Shown here: positions 34,209 to 44,116 of the stretch, piece by piece | Layout of the letters: each line of letters begins with the position of its first letter | Numbering within the stretch: the first letter of the stretch is position 1 | Source: Lineus longissimus | Taxonomy: Eukaryota > Nemertea > Pilidiophora > Heteronemertea > Lineidae | DNA: 64,000 bases | Assembly: GCF_910592395.1 (NCBI RefSeq) | Contig: NC_088308.1 | Location: 15,517,501 to 15,581,500 of the forward strand | Direction of reading: 5' to 3' | The notes under the pieces: model-generated | Databases searched by the model: none | Seen by the model: only the letters and a program-made list of their open reading frames with translations | Told to the model about the DNA's origin: nothing | Position numbers and translations under genes: made by a program

Positions 34209-35221
34209 GTAAAGGACAGCTCAGTGATTTTTCTCTAATTCCAAGTACAGGTACTCAGGGATGAGACGTGATTGTGTTGGACTGCACATTTCCTCGAGGA
34301 AGTGGATGCAGCTGCCCACCAGACCCCCCCCCTTTGCGTCATACCCATGACACTGACCCACCATGCACCAATAAGATTTCTTAATTTTAATCATATATGG
34401 CTATATGGCCAAGAATTACTGAAAGCATAATGATGAGATTTTCATATTGTTTGACACAAGTTTTGTTATGAGCTCAGGTCCATATACTGAAGGAGGGGGC
34501 AGGGCCTGAGGAAACCCCACCCAAAATAGATTTCTAAGGAGGCAATGGCCAATTTAAGGTTATGAACGTGACTGCAACATATATCACTCTTATTATAGTA
34601 GCCAACATCATTTAATTCGAAGAAGAAGTTGGCTTCTTTTCCTCCATTTCCAATAAATATGTATGAGTAGCAATTACCTAACTCCTGGCTGAAATTCCCA
34701 CACAAAGACACCCCCCATGGACACTATAAATTTTTTTCCAATCAACCTCAACTTTCTCCAGTGTTGCCATCTATTTCTGAAGTCGGGAACTGACCGCACT
34801 AGTGCACTTTTCGAGCTATCCAAGCTGGAAAAGCCCCAAAACACAAATTTTCTCAAATTTACACTACAGAATTTTGGCTAAGCATTACAAATCTTCAACC
34901 TATAGATGGACCCATCGAATTTCATCCAAATTGTTTGATTTTTCGTCTGCTGGTGTATATATATATATATAGAATCGTGCCAGAAGTCGGGAGCTTATTT
35001 TTTTTGCCTGCACCCCCCCCCAGAATATTGATTGACTGAGTTGGCTAACGCATTTTGCAGTAGTCCGTTCAGAGCTTATTTAGCGCATGCGCACTGTTGA
35101 TTAGTGACTAGGCCCACAATAGCTGATAATGCACGGATCGATGGAAGGATGGATAGAAGGAATGACAGCATTCGAATAGCTATTTGACTAGCTCCGCTGA
35201 CTTTGTCAGCTGAGCTAAAAA
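34209..35221 (+). repeat. ~900-bp dispersed repeat ending in a family A-type hairpin
   Basis: 34209-35117 is present in inverted orientation at 63073-63997 (shared landmarks: TAGCGCATGCGCACTGTTGA, CAGAAGTCGGGAGCT versus its inverse, CTCAGGTCCATATACTG). This copy continues into a GGAAGGATGG tract and the hairpin AGCTCCGCTGAC-TTT-GTCAGCTGAGCT at 35190-35216 with TAAAAATT, so it is probably the 3' part of a family A element. It ends 33 bp from the donor side of the CLCN7-like exon at 35255. Confidence 0.7.
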
Positions 35222-35254
35222 TTATTTATATCAAAATTCTACAACATAACTTAC

Positions 35255-35398
35255 CTTCCCCACTGCTAAGCCTCCAACCACAGAAAATGCTACTCCTAAC
35301 ACCTTACACACAAGAGTTTTGATCCGCACCACATGGGGAATCTTGATGCCATTTAAAAAACACTTGATCTGGGGAATTCCACTCCCAGCAGCAACTGG
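35255..35398 (-). CDS. CLCN7: CLCN7-like exon: GSGIP chloride-site segment
   Basis: A 144-nt exon of 48 codons, phase 0 at both ends: [53 protein letters not shown] carries the serine that coordinates the central chloride ion in the ClC family. The final GK joins EGP of the next exon to make the GKEGP motif. The acceptor is CTAATTGCAG and the donor AAG|GTAAGT. The hairpin end of a repeat (35190-35216) lies only 38 bp from the donor side, and an inverted-repeat MITE (35488-35875) lies 90 bp from the acceptor side, so insertions come very close to this exon on both sides. Confidence 0.93.
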
Positions 35399-35487
35399 CT
35401 GCAATTAGAAAAACATGAAAGATGCCTTTGAGCAATATATTTCCATGACAATAACACAATAAATGCAATGCAAGTCCTCATACAGTA

Positions 35488-35875
35488 GCCGCACTTACAC
35501 CACCTGAAAATGGACCACCAATCTTGGTTCGGGAACCAATGCCGCACCATCGAAAATCCACCAAGCGCTTACACCAGCGCTGCAGCTAGTTATAAAATCC
35601 GGCTACAGATGGCGCGCAAACAATAAGCAGACAGCGCCATTTCGAAAACGCCACCTGGAGCCGAACCATCTAACTAGCTAATTGCCGATCCATTTGCGCT
35701 TACACCACGACAAAGCCGAGCTTTCAACAAGCCGGGCGAATTTGGACCATCAAGCTTGGTGGGACAAATTCGCTCGGCAATTTGTATCGGCAATGGATTG
35801 CCGAACCAATTTGTCGCGGCAATGTGGTGGTGTACGTGCAATTGGTCCACCAATATTTCGTGGTGTAAGCGCAGC
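35488..35875. mobile_element. 388-bp MITE with GCYGCRCTTACACCAC ends
   Basis: Inverted ends GCCGCACTTACACCAC and GTGGTGTAAGCGCAGC (14 of 16 match) are flanked by TA on both sides. Similarity continues inward (TGGACCACCAA both ways). The interior holds further GGCAAT/ATTGCC inverted motifs. It lies 90 bp from the CLCN7-like exon 35255-35398 on its acceptor side. Confidence 0.7.
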
Positions 35876-35999
35876 TAGTGAGTAAATAAATAGATGCCTG
35901 TCAGCCAGAGGCTAACTAGAGGCCAGACACCTGGCTATTCTGGTGATCGATATCTCCATATAATGAGTGTGATAAGGAATTTCAGGTTTTGACAGTATT

Positions 36000-36330
36000 A
36001 CCTGTTCCTTTGACAGTCGCAACCCAGTTGACAACCTAGTGAAAACAAGTAAATCCAGTCTTGACATTTATTATATCAAATCATTTGGAGTTTAGGTGGT
36101 GACAAATCAGTCCAGTAGATGCAACCTCAGCTTTATGAGTGTCTCTCTGTTCCTAACAGTCATCGCCACTGTTATGTGGTAGCAGAAAATTGCAAAATGC
36201 AACAGATCTTCCCTGTAAAACACAATGAGGAACAAGCACCTATAGACAGCACTCAGGAGAGTTTTCAAATTTGAAGACCACTTTTCAAATTTGAAGACCA
36301 GTTTTCAAATTTGAAAACATTTTCAATTTT
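36000..36330 (+). repeat. Partial ~95-bp core unit and a short tandem repeat
   Basis: 36020-36240 resembles the tandem core and body at 7960 and 21225 (AATCCAGTCTTGACATTTAT, AAATCAGTCCAGTAGATGCA). Then TTTTCAAATTTGAAGACCAG is repeated three times (36260-36320). Confidence 0.6.
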
Positions 36331-36592
36331 GAAATTTCTCCCAACTGACTGGTGGGCATAACAGGAATCAAACCAGACTGAAATTTTGTCTGCAACTTGC
36401 AAGGTTTCATAACACAGCGCTACATTTTTACAAAGTTTTAAGTCAATAACTCAAGTAGTTACGAGGTGATGATCGAGCCCTTAGTTAGATAGATATACCA
36501 CTTTTTGGTCTTGGTTTAAGCCACCTAGAGGCAAAATCAGGAATCGAAACTTGGTCGCCGCTTTCATTTCATAGGGGAACAAGTTTCAAGTA

Positions 36593-37618
36593 CAGTGGAA
36601 CCCCGGTAACACGACCACCCAAGGGACTAAGCCGAAGTGGTCGTGTTACCGGGGTGGTCGCGTTAGTGAATTTAAGAATCATAAGTAGGTTTTCCCGCCA
36701 AAACATCGTCCTGCTGTGTGTACATTGACATGCATTAATGACTACGCCACCGGGTGATTCGATAATTTTGTGTGTATATTACGAATAAAAAATCATTTTC
36801 TTGAGTGTTTTGCGTTTAATTTGCAACTTATGTAAATGAGTAAATAAACTGACGAGAGCTAATTAGACCAAACATTACATTAAAACTTGAGCATGCTAAT
36901 TAGAACAAGCATGTAATTCACACCATCGGCAGCTGCCCTTCTTGATGTCAAGCTAATATTCCCGCTAACATTGAGAGAGGTGATGTCTTCCTGCTTTAAC
37001 ATTAGCCAATTTGAACTGGTACTGATTAAATCATCTTTTTAATAACGTATTTTATCAACATAACGACGTAGTAAGCATTCTTTACTTTGAGTATCGGTAC
37101 TCTTACTAATCAACATAATTTATTTGTCCTAAAAACTACGTGTGCATGCCTCTTGACATCATTTAATACTAAATGATGAAAAAACAAACCGTGAGTCGAA
37201 AAGAAAGTTTATTCTTCATTTTATTTGCGCTTACATTTGATCAAACCGTGGAGGAATTATACTTGAAGTATAGTTCCTCCAAGATCAAACTCACTTACAC
37301 ATCATTTATTTTCATATGAATTCCCATGGTCATTGTGTTCGAGGTGCTAATTATCAACACGGATTTGCGAGAAGGTGCCAATTGATACCATGCAGTCATG
37401 GTTGATTACGGCAATTAGGCCTCATGGTCGCGTTAGCGGGGTTAATTTGCAGTTTGGGACCGACCAAGCTGGTGGTCGCGGTCTGGGTACCGGGGTGGTC
37501 GTGTTAGCGAGGGCCAGTTAATGGGAATTAGAGAGAAAACCATTCGGGACCGGAGAATTTTGGTCGTGTTCGCGGGGTGGTCGCGTTACTGAGGTGGTCG
37601 CCGACCGGGGTTCCACTG
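36593..37618. mobile_element. pogo/Tigger-like non-autonomous element, TA target
   Basis: 1,026 bp. The ends CAGTGGAACCCCGGT / ACCGGGGTTCCACTG are flanked by TA (36591-36592, 37619-37620), typical of pogo/Tigger Tc1-mariner elements. Several copies of GTGGTCGTGTTACCGG-type motifs lie near both ends, likely transposase sites. No transposase. A 31-nt palindrome lies inside at 37250-37280. Confidence 0.88.
37250..37280. other. 31-nt near-perfect palindrome
   Basis: GGAGGAATTATACTT, central G, AAGTATAGTTCCTCC pair as a 15-bp stem with one T/G mismatch. TTTGATC and GATCAAA flank it as an outer inverted repeat. Located inside the pogo-like element. Confidence 0.8.
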
Positions 37619-37717
37619 TAGTTACAAAACGTGCCTTCCTAATTGAAGATGACGACGACGTCGAGAGGCAATGGATACTGCACCTTAAGATAGGCTCATC
37701 TCTCTGGAGGTGAGCTA

Positions 37718-40700
37718 ATGAAATGGTCAGGGGGCATGTGCTCACCTGCTGTCAATGAATGAAGATAGTTCTGTCATGGTTACACAGAGTTTGACCTTGG
37801 TGGCCCAGGAAATAAGGTCAAGGGCAAAATGTTTCAACTACGTTCAGCTTGATCAATCAATGTCAATAACATACATTTGAAGATCACACAGTAACTGTTT
37901 TTCTTGAGATAGAACAGAAATTTATGACTGTGTGACCTCGTTACACCTGAAAAGTAGGTCACATTAAACTGAATTTTTTACAACATGTAGAGATGCCTAA
38001 TAGGTGTCTGCATTTCAATTTGAAGAGTCTATGACAAATAGTGAAGAAACATGCCACCGTCGGAGTTTGACTTCTGTGACCTTGGAAATTTGGTTAAGGT
38101 CAATAGTCTTAAGCACAATGTTAAGCTTGTTCAGATTAATCAATGACATACATTTGAAGATCACACAGTGAATGTTTCTTGTTATATGACCAATATAGGA
38201 TTTTTAAGGCATTGACCTACTTATACCTGAAAAGTAGATCACAGTGACCAAATCATTGTCAATATGAAGAGATGCGCCTAATAGGTGTCTACCGATTAAA
38301 CTTACATAGCCTACCACAAATAGTGAAGTAAACGTGACACCATCCAAGAAATTTTATAGTTTGACCTCTGTCACCTTGAAAAGCAGGTCAAATCATAAAC
38401 CCGGGTGACATGTGAGGTAAACTTTTTAGATAAATCCACCATGAAAATTCCGTTGCTCTAACCATTAGCTTCAAAATGGCCAAAAACCATGAATTTCCAA
38501 GATGGCAGCCTTGAGGCCAGAAGGTACGTCTAATCGCAAAAAAAACATCCTGGCATATCAGCCTTTCAATTGCATGAAGATCAATACACCCTTCTTTTTT
38601 TTAACCCTATTTTGGGCGCTTTTCATATTGCGCTATAATAGCATGGGCGCCCTATAACGGCGCGGGTGATGACTCTTTTGATCCAAAAAATGCAAGGAAG
38701 GTACGGTTATATGATATCGCTCTCTGGAAGGGGCCTCATTCTGTCGCCATTAAGAAAAAAAGTTTAACACTCTCATTCATGGAAAAATAGAGATTTTTAT
38801 TTATCTGTTTGAACTTACCACAGCATAAATAAAACTCTGTCAGAGCCAATAAAGACAGAGCCCACTGTTTTTATTGACTACAGAGCCTAAATGGGCCTCA
38901 TATGTTGAATAACATCCATTTCAAAGATGGTTTTTATGCCATACAAAACTTGCTTGCCCCTAATTAGGCCATAGATATCAAGTTACACGCCATTGCCGAT
39001 GTATTATCACTGACAGTTCACCATGTACTGGGATACGGTGTACCTTGTAGCAGAGGACTGACAAGTCAAAACAGCCACGTCCTCTTATTACTAAGGAATT
39101 GCAATTGAGAGGCCTGCATATTGCCCAAAGCTATCATTATGCCAAGTTTCAGCCATCTAGCTGACCATGTGCTCACCTCAGGTAATGTAATGCATGTCAT
39201 TTGCAGTGGATATGGGGAGAACAGTTTCATCAGTTTTGATTCCATTGAATAATATTATTCTTCTCGGCTCAATGGCACCAAAGAAAATTACCGGTACCAT
39301 CTAAGTATATCATTTTGGTTATAAAGTTGACTGAATTTCAGGGTTATTGAAGAGTGTACATGTTACATGGAAATTGGTTGATCTCTGTTCAACAGTTTAG
39401 GAGTAATAGGACTTTGTTGGATTTTCAAAATGGCGGCCTGGTGACCATATTTGTCATGGGATTTGACTGAAAATTTGGGATAATGATAAGAGTACATAGA
39501 TACATAATCACATGAAGTTTGGTTGCAATCTCATCATTAGTTCCGGGGTAATAGGACTTTGTTTAATTTTCAACAGGGCCATCTTGCGGCCATATTGGTA
39601 GATGGATTTGACTGAAAATCAGGGATGCTGTAGAGACTACATAGATATACAATCACATGAAATTTGGTTGCAATCTGACTGTTTCATTTTCAAGATGGCC
39701 GCCTGGCTTTTCAGGTAGAATAGAGGGTCCCTTGATATATGTTCTCAAAAGTTTAGAACCTACTAGCTCAAATAGAAACGTGCCACCCATTGGGGATTTA
39801 GTGAACTTTGACCTCTGTGACCTTGAAAATGTGGTCAAATCAAAAACCCGGGTGATATGTCATTTAACCTTATTAGATACACCCACCATAAATTTCGTCA
39901 CTCTACGTACAACCATTATCTTCAGTGAAATGGTCCAGGGACTATGTGCACACCTGTGTCAAAGGGAAGGCTATGGGGTCAGTGATTCTGACATTGGTGA
40001 AGCTGTATATATCATTTCATGGTCAGACCAGCAATTGTCAATGATCCCTGTATGGTCCACATGATGTGCATTTGTAAATACAACGTATCATTTGGTGTGG
40101 TAATCAGTTGTTTCTTCAGTGACTGGTCAAAAGGGGGGTGTTTTTTCAAATTTTTGACCAGTATTCAGGGTGCACTTTGCTGATTGGCCTCCTTATGGCG
40201 AAACCATGAATCGCATCATGCAACGGTTCGGTCTCTGAAGAGGGATTGCCCAGGAGAACATTTGTACCAAGTTTGACATCTCTGGCTTAAGCAATTACAA
40301 ACTGTGCCACTGTTATCGAACATCGGTGCCCCATCAGACGACCTTGACCTTGTGACCTTGAAAAGTAGGTTGAAAAAAATGCGGAGGATATATGATGTAA
40401 CACTGCAAGAAGTACCTACCATATTTTTTTCTTCAAATCTTTCACTTTCAGACCAGTAATAAGAGAGAAACCCCATATTTTCATTTATGACCTTCGGCCC
40501 TCTGGTGGCCAAACCGTGAATCATGTGAGACCGCAATTTGGCCTCTCAGTAGCGATCACCCAGGGGTACATGTGTACCAAGTTAGAGTTCAATAGCTTCA
40601 GCAATTACAAAACGTGCCACTGTTGTCCAACGGCAGTGCACCTAGACGACCTTGACCTTGTGACCTTGAAAAGTAGGTAAAAAACCCGCAAAGGATATAT

Positions 40701-41395
40701 GAAGTACCTATCATATCATATTAGGCAAGTAATCGCATATTTTCACTTTTAACGTTTGGCCTCCAATTGGCCAAACCGTGAATTGTATTAGGCCAAGATT
40801 TGGTCTCTAAGTAGGGGTTTGTACCAATTAAGTTTCAGATCTCTGGCTCAAGTGTTTACGAAACGTGCCACCACCGACTAACGGCATTGCTGCCGACAAA
40901 CTTTAACCTCTGTGACCTTCAAAAGTAGGTCAAATCAAAAACCCGGAGGATATGTGATGTTTCATTGGTAGAAGTACCTACCATATATTTTTCAAATTTT
41001 TTGGACTGGTAATAAGGGAGAAAACACAATTTTTCCATTTTTGACCTCTAGCCCCCTGGTGGCAAAACCGTGAATCATATGAGGCCGCGATTCGGTCTCT
41101 GAGTAGCGGTCACCTAGGGGTACATGTGTACGAAGTAAGAGTTCAAAAGCTTGAGCGGTTACAAAACGTGCCACCCATGTCTAACGACGATGACGACAAC
41201 AGACGACAACGGACACTGCGTGATGGTAAAGGCTCACAGGTGAGCCAAAAAGGCAAATAAACAATTTCCAAGATGGCCGCAATCTAGCCCTAGCGTTGAG
41301 TTTTAGCCATCTAGTTTTAGCCATCTAGCCCAACCTTTGCAAAACGTGCTCCGCTAACGGCAACGACAGACGACGAAACGCGTCATTGTTGAAGG
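37718..41395 (+). repeat. Family B modular repeats, tandem and nested
   Basis: A 5' end at 37718 (GAAATGGTCAGGGGGCATGT then GCTCACC) is followed by diverged modules to about 38525, an unassigned stretch at about 38600-39105, and a further 5'-type start at 39172 (GACCATGTGCTCACCTCAGG). The latter is homologous to 4370-4740. This last copy is interrupted by the complete element 39925-41250 and resumes at 41251 (GGCAAATAAACAATTTCCAA) with a decayed GAC tail to 41395. Confidence 0.65.
39925..41250 (+). mobile_element. Complete family B element nested in another copy
   Basis: GTGAAATGGTCCAGGGACTA at the left, GGCTCAC-AG-GTGAGCC (41231-41246) and AAAA at the right, with three ~300-bp modules and a GACGATGACGACAACAGACG tract between. 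The host reads CCATTATCTTCA before and AAAGGCAAA after. The undisturbed equivalents at 5050 and 38465 read CCATTAGCTT(C)AAAA. So the insertion went into an A-run with no recognisable duplication. Confidence 0.75.
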
Positions 41396-41465
41396 CCTGA
41401 CAACGGGGATCAGGGGTACATTGTTGTGGTAACGTCATCGCGTCATTGCGGCCGTGGATTTCACG

Positions 41466-41714
41466 TCATTGCAACGCAAGGCGCACTTTTGGTCTTGGAT
41501 ATTTGCGATGATTTGAGATACAAATCCCTCCAAAAATAACATTAGTGGCATGTGATAAACAGAAAACAACACTCATGTGTTTTTTAAGTGGAAATATCAC
41601 GAGTGGGTTTCCAGCGGAAAAGACAACCACATGTTTTTGAAACAGGATACAGATGACGCCGATGGATGACAGACACAACGGTATTGTATAGACACCCCTA
41701 TGGTGAGCCAAAAA
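41466..41714 (+). repeat. Family B repeat, 3' end fragment
   Basis: The last ~85 bp (GAAACAGGATACAGATGACG ... CCCCTATGGTGAGCCAAAAA) are a family B end. The sequence before it is not recognised. Confidence 0.6.
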
Positions 41715-41949
41715 CTAAGCTCATAATACAAGCTTCAAACAAAGTCAATATCCCGAGAAATAAGAGAGATATTAAAATAATTTTTTTCTTCATTGGTTCA
41801 GGCTAATTTATGGGTTCAAACAATGCAGAGAGAAATCCAGACCACATTGTAGCAAATGATATTTTTATGCACAGTGTGCATCCCAGTATATCAGTATCTG
41901 TCAAAGACACAAGATAATAATGAATTTAGAACAGCCTTTTAGAAGTATC

Positions 41950-42083
41950 AAATGAACAAATAAAGTGATAGGACCTTTTTAATCACTTTCCAGAGTTTTC
42001 ACATATTTTAGAGTATGAAATGAACAAATAAAGTGATAGGACCTTTTTAATCACTTCTTCCAGAGTTTGCACATATTTTAGAG
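41950..42083. repeat. 69-bp tandem duplication near an exon
   Basis: AAATGAACAAATAAAGTGAT ... CATATTTTAGAG occurs twice in a row with three small differences. It starts ~145 bp from the donor side of the CLCN7-like exon 42229-42338. Confidence 0.85.
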
Positions 42084-42228
42084 GAATCCATTGATTTCTT
42101 GGTGATTTTATTGACAGAAGCTGGAGCAGTGCTGGGGATATGGTAATGACCGCCTCAGTAGCCCACATGTTACAGGCTCTTAGAATCTATAACTGATACA
42201 TGCCATGATTAGGTACCAGAAAACATAC

Positions 42229-42338
42229 CTCTCCTAAGACCACTAAGCACGAAGCAATTAGAACTGCTCCTGCATTCAGTGCAGCCCACAGAGCCATGGA
42301 AATAGCTAGGCAACCATCAGCCACACACTGATCAACAT
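42229..42338 (-). CDS. CLCN7: CLCN7-like exon: second membrane helix
   Basis: A 110-nt exon, phase 1 in and phase 0 out, encoding about NVDQCVADGCLAISMALW then AALNAGAVLIASCLVVLGE. The LW-x-LNA core followed by a hydrophobic stretch ending in E just before PVAAGSG is the ClC-6/7 helix C region. The acceptor is TGTCCTTCAG and the donor GAG|GTATGT. The sequence is more divergent from vertebrates than the other exons (VLGE where vertebrates usually have AFIE). A 69-bp tandem duplication lies just downstream in the intron (41950-42083). Confidence 0.85.
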
Positions 42339-42371
42339 CTGAAGGACAAGTTAAGGAACACAAATTGCATA

Positions 42372-42545
42372 ATAAAATGGTCCATGAACCATGTAGTCAC
42401 CTGGGTGCCTACACTGAACAAAAGTAGAGAGGAGTGGACAATTCATGGTCAGCGCGATCTGACCTAGCGGATCATGTCTACCAAGTTTTAAACCCATAGC
42501 CCCAGTGGTTGCAAAAGGCAAAATGTAGCAGGGCCCTGGTAGTTA
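42372..42545 (+). repeat. Family B repeat, 5' end fragment
   Basis: AAAATGGTCCATGAACCATG and GTCACC at the start, then CCAAGTTTTAAACCCATAGC. Truncated. Confidence 0.55.
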
Positions 42546-43049
42546 ACTACGATGTCTTTTGTACCATGAAAAGAGTGACATAGGATGATTTTTTGGTCGA
42601 CAAAGCATGACAAGTGCAGGGCAAAAAGACCACCTATTTCAGTCAAGTCCAAAAATAGGCCCAAGGGGTATGCAATTCAAATATAGGCCCCTTCTTCAGA
42701 TACTAAAGTCAAGTTATATTTCCCCAAACTGAAGTCGTGTGAGGTACAAAACTAGAGGCCTGGCGGCCTGAATAGCTGCGCTGGCCGAATTTAATAGCAA
42801 GGAATGAGATGAATGATAACAAAATGTAGCAAGTAGTTTGTGCGAGTACCAGAATGTAGGTTTATGGTAGATAGGGAGATGTGAACAGACTAGATGGAAT
42901 CAAGCTTAGACAAATGGGGCCAAATTCATGAAGGGCGTTCAGCTTAAAACAGCGTTTAAATACTGAATAGACAGATTCAGGTCCTTCATGTAAATCTTCA
43001 CAGAATATGAATAAGCCCTATAACTAAACAAGGAGAAGTTACACACATC
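42546..43049. other. Intron sequence, nothing recognised
   Basis: No feature I can support. Confidence 0.4.
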
Positions 43050-43440
43050 CGCTCTTCAATACCTTCAGTGCCTTTGCTCCAACTGTGTTTAAGCAGGCCA
43101 GCGCAAAACTGCTATTTCAATACCTTTAGTTTGATACCATTAACGTAACTGCCTTCCTCTAACGGTGTTCAAGTTGTTTAGTGAGTCATAAAAGTATATC
43201 AGGGTAAACCTACTCTTAAACACTTTTAGTTTGATATCGAACACGGATGACACCTTCCGCTGTAACCGTCGCCAAGTAGGTCAGTTGGTCATGAAAATGG
43301 GTTAGCACAAACCTACTGTTCATTATCTTTAGTTCGATACCAAACACGACTACTTTAGCTATAACAGTCTTAAAGTAGAGCAGAAGGTCATAATAGTACG
43401 TCAGTGCAAATCTCTCCTTCATTACCTTGAGTTTAGATTA
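43050..43440 (+). repeat. Minisatellite 1, ~115-bp units
   Basis: About three and a half diverged units with TTCAATACCTTTAGTTTGAT, AACAC, and GTCATAA-AGTA landmarks. Confidence 0.65.
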
Positions 43441-43467
43441 GTTCTTGTGACACTGCCCTATTCCCTC

Positions 43468-43845
43468 CCATAAGGCTACAATGCAGTCTCTAGATTGTCA
43501 CAAGAGGCATGATGCCGTCTCTAACATCACCCTCTCTACTCTCATATCAATCAGGCTACAATGCGGTCTCTTACTTGATTGTGACGAGGCACGATGCGGT
43601 CTCTTTCATCACCCGCTTCTCTTATATCAATCAGGCTACAACGAAGTCTTACTTGACAGTGACATCAGGCATGATAACGTCTCATACATCACGCTCTTCT
43701 CTTACATCGATCAGGCTACAATGTGGTCACCTACTTGATTGTGACATCACCTTCTCGTCTCATATCATTCAGGCGACAATGCGGTCTCTTACTTGATTGT
43801 GACATGAGGCATGATGACGTCTCTTACATCACCATACCCCTTGCC
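43468..43845 (+). repeat. Minisatellite 2, ~80-bp units
   Basis: Five units with CAGGCTACAATGCGGTCTCT, TACTTGATTGTGACA and GGCATGATGACGTCTC. Unit length varies from about 65 to 90 bp through internal deletions. It abuts minisatellite 1 but shares no obvious sequence with it. Confidence 0.8.
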
Positions 43846-44031
43846 TCACCTCTTTTGAAAAGGTGCTTGACTTTCAGTAGCAAGTTGCGGGAAATTTTCA
43901 TGTAGAAACGATTTGGTTTCCTGATATCAAATGATCAGACGCAGTGCCGTCTTTACAATGGCAGATAAACTAAACATAAAGGACTCCAATTGCGCCGTGG
44001 ATAATTTATTTTCTGAGGCATTTCCCTCTCT

Positions 44032-44093
44032 CTCGACCCAGGGTCGAGCGCAACAGTAAAGGGGTAGGAATTTTAACTCGACCTAAGGTCGAG
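44032..44093. other. Paired 17-nt palindromes (CTCGACC-N3-GGTCGAG)
   Basis: CTCGACCCAGGGTCGAG (44032-44048) and CTCGACCTAAGGTCGAG (44077-44093): identical arms, different loops (CAG, TAA), 45 bp apart. TATAAGGGTTAA follows at 44105-44116, which could be the end of a TTAA element, but no partner end was found. Confidence 0.75.
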
Positions 44094-44116
44094 CATGACA
44101 CTAGTATAAGGGTTAA

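Larger units (their letters stand above)
36470..37716 (+). repeat. Family B modular repeat split by a pogo-like element
   Basis: The left part ends GTTTCAAGTA at 36592. The right part resumes AGTTACAAAACGTGCC at 37620, then GACGACGACGTCGAG and a hairpin end (GGCTCATCTC ... GAGGTGAGCT, about 37689-37713). Removing 36593-37618 plus one TA restores a normal module, which defines the insertion exactly. Confidence 0.75.

Noticed and set aside
41983-42168. Minus-strand frame just downstream of the exon at 42229 considered as an exon extension
   Set aside because: The exon ends at a strong donor in phase with the next exon, and this frame covers a 69-bp tandem duplication in the intron.
43468-43845. 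Regularly repeated units resembling a CRISPR array
   Set aside because: Units are diverged ~80-bp minisatellite repeats without short identical repeats and unique spacers, in an animal intron.
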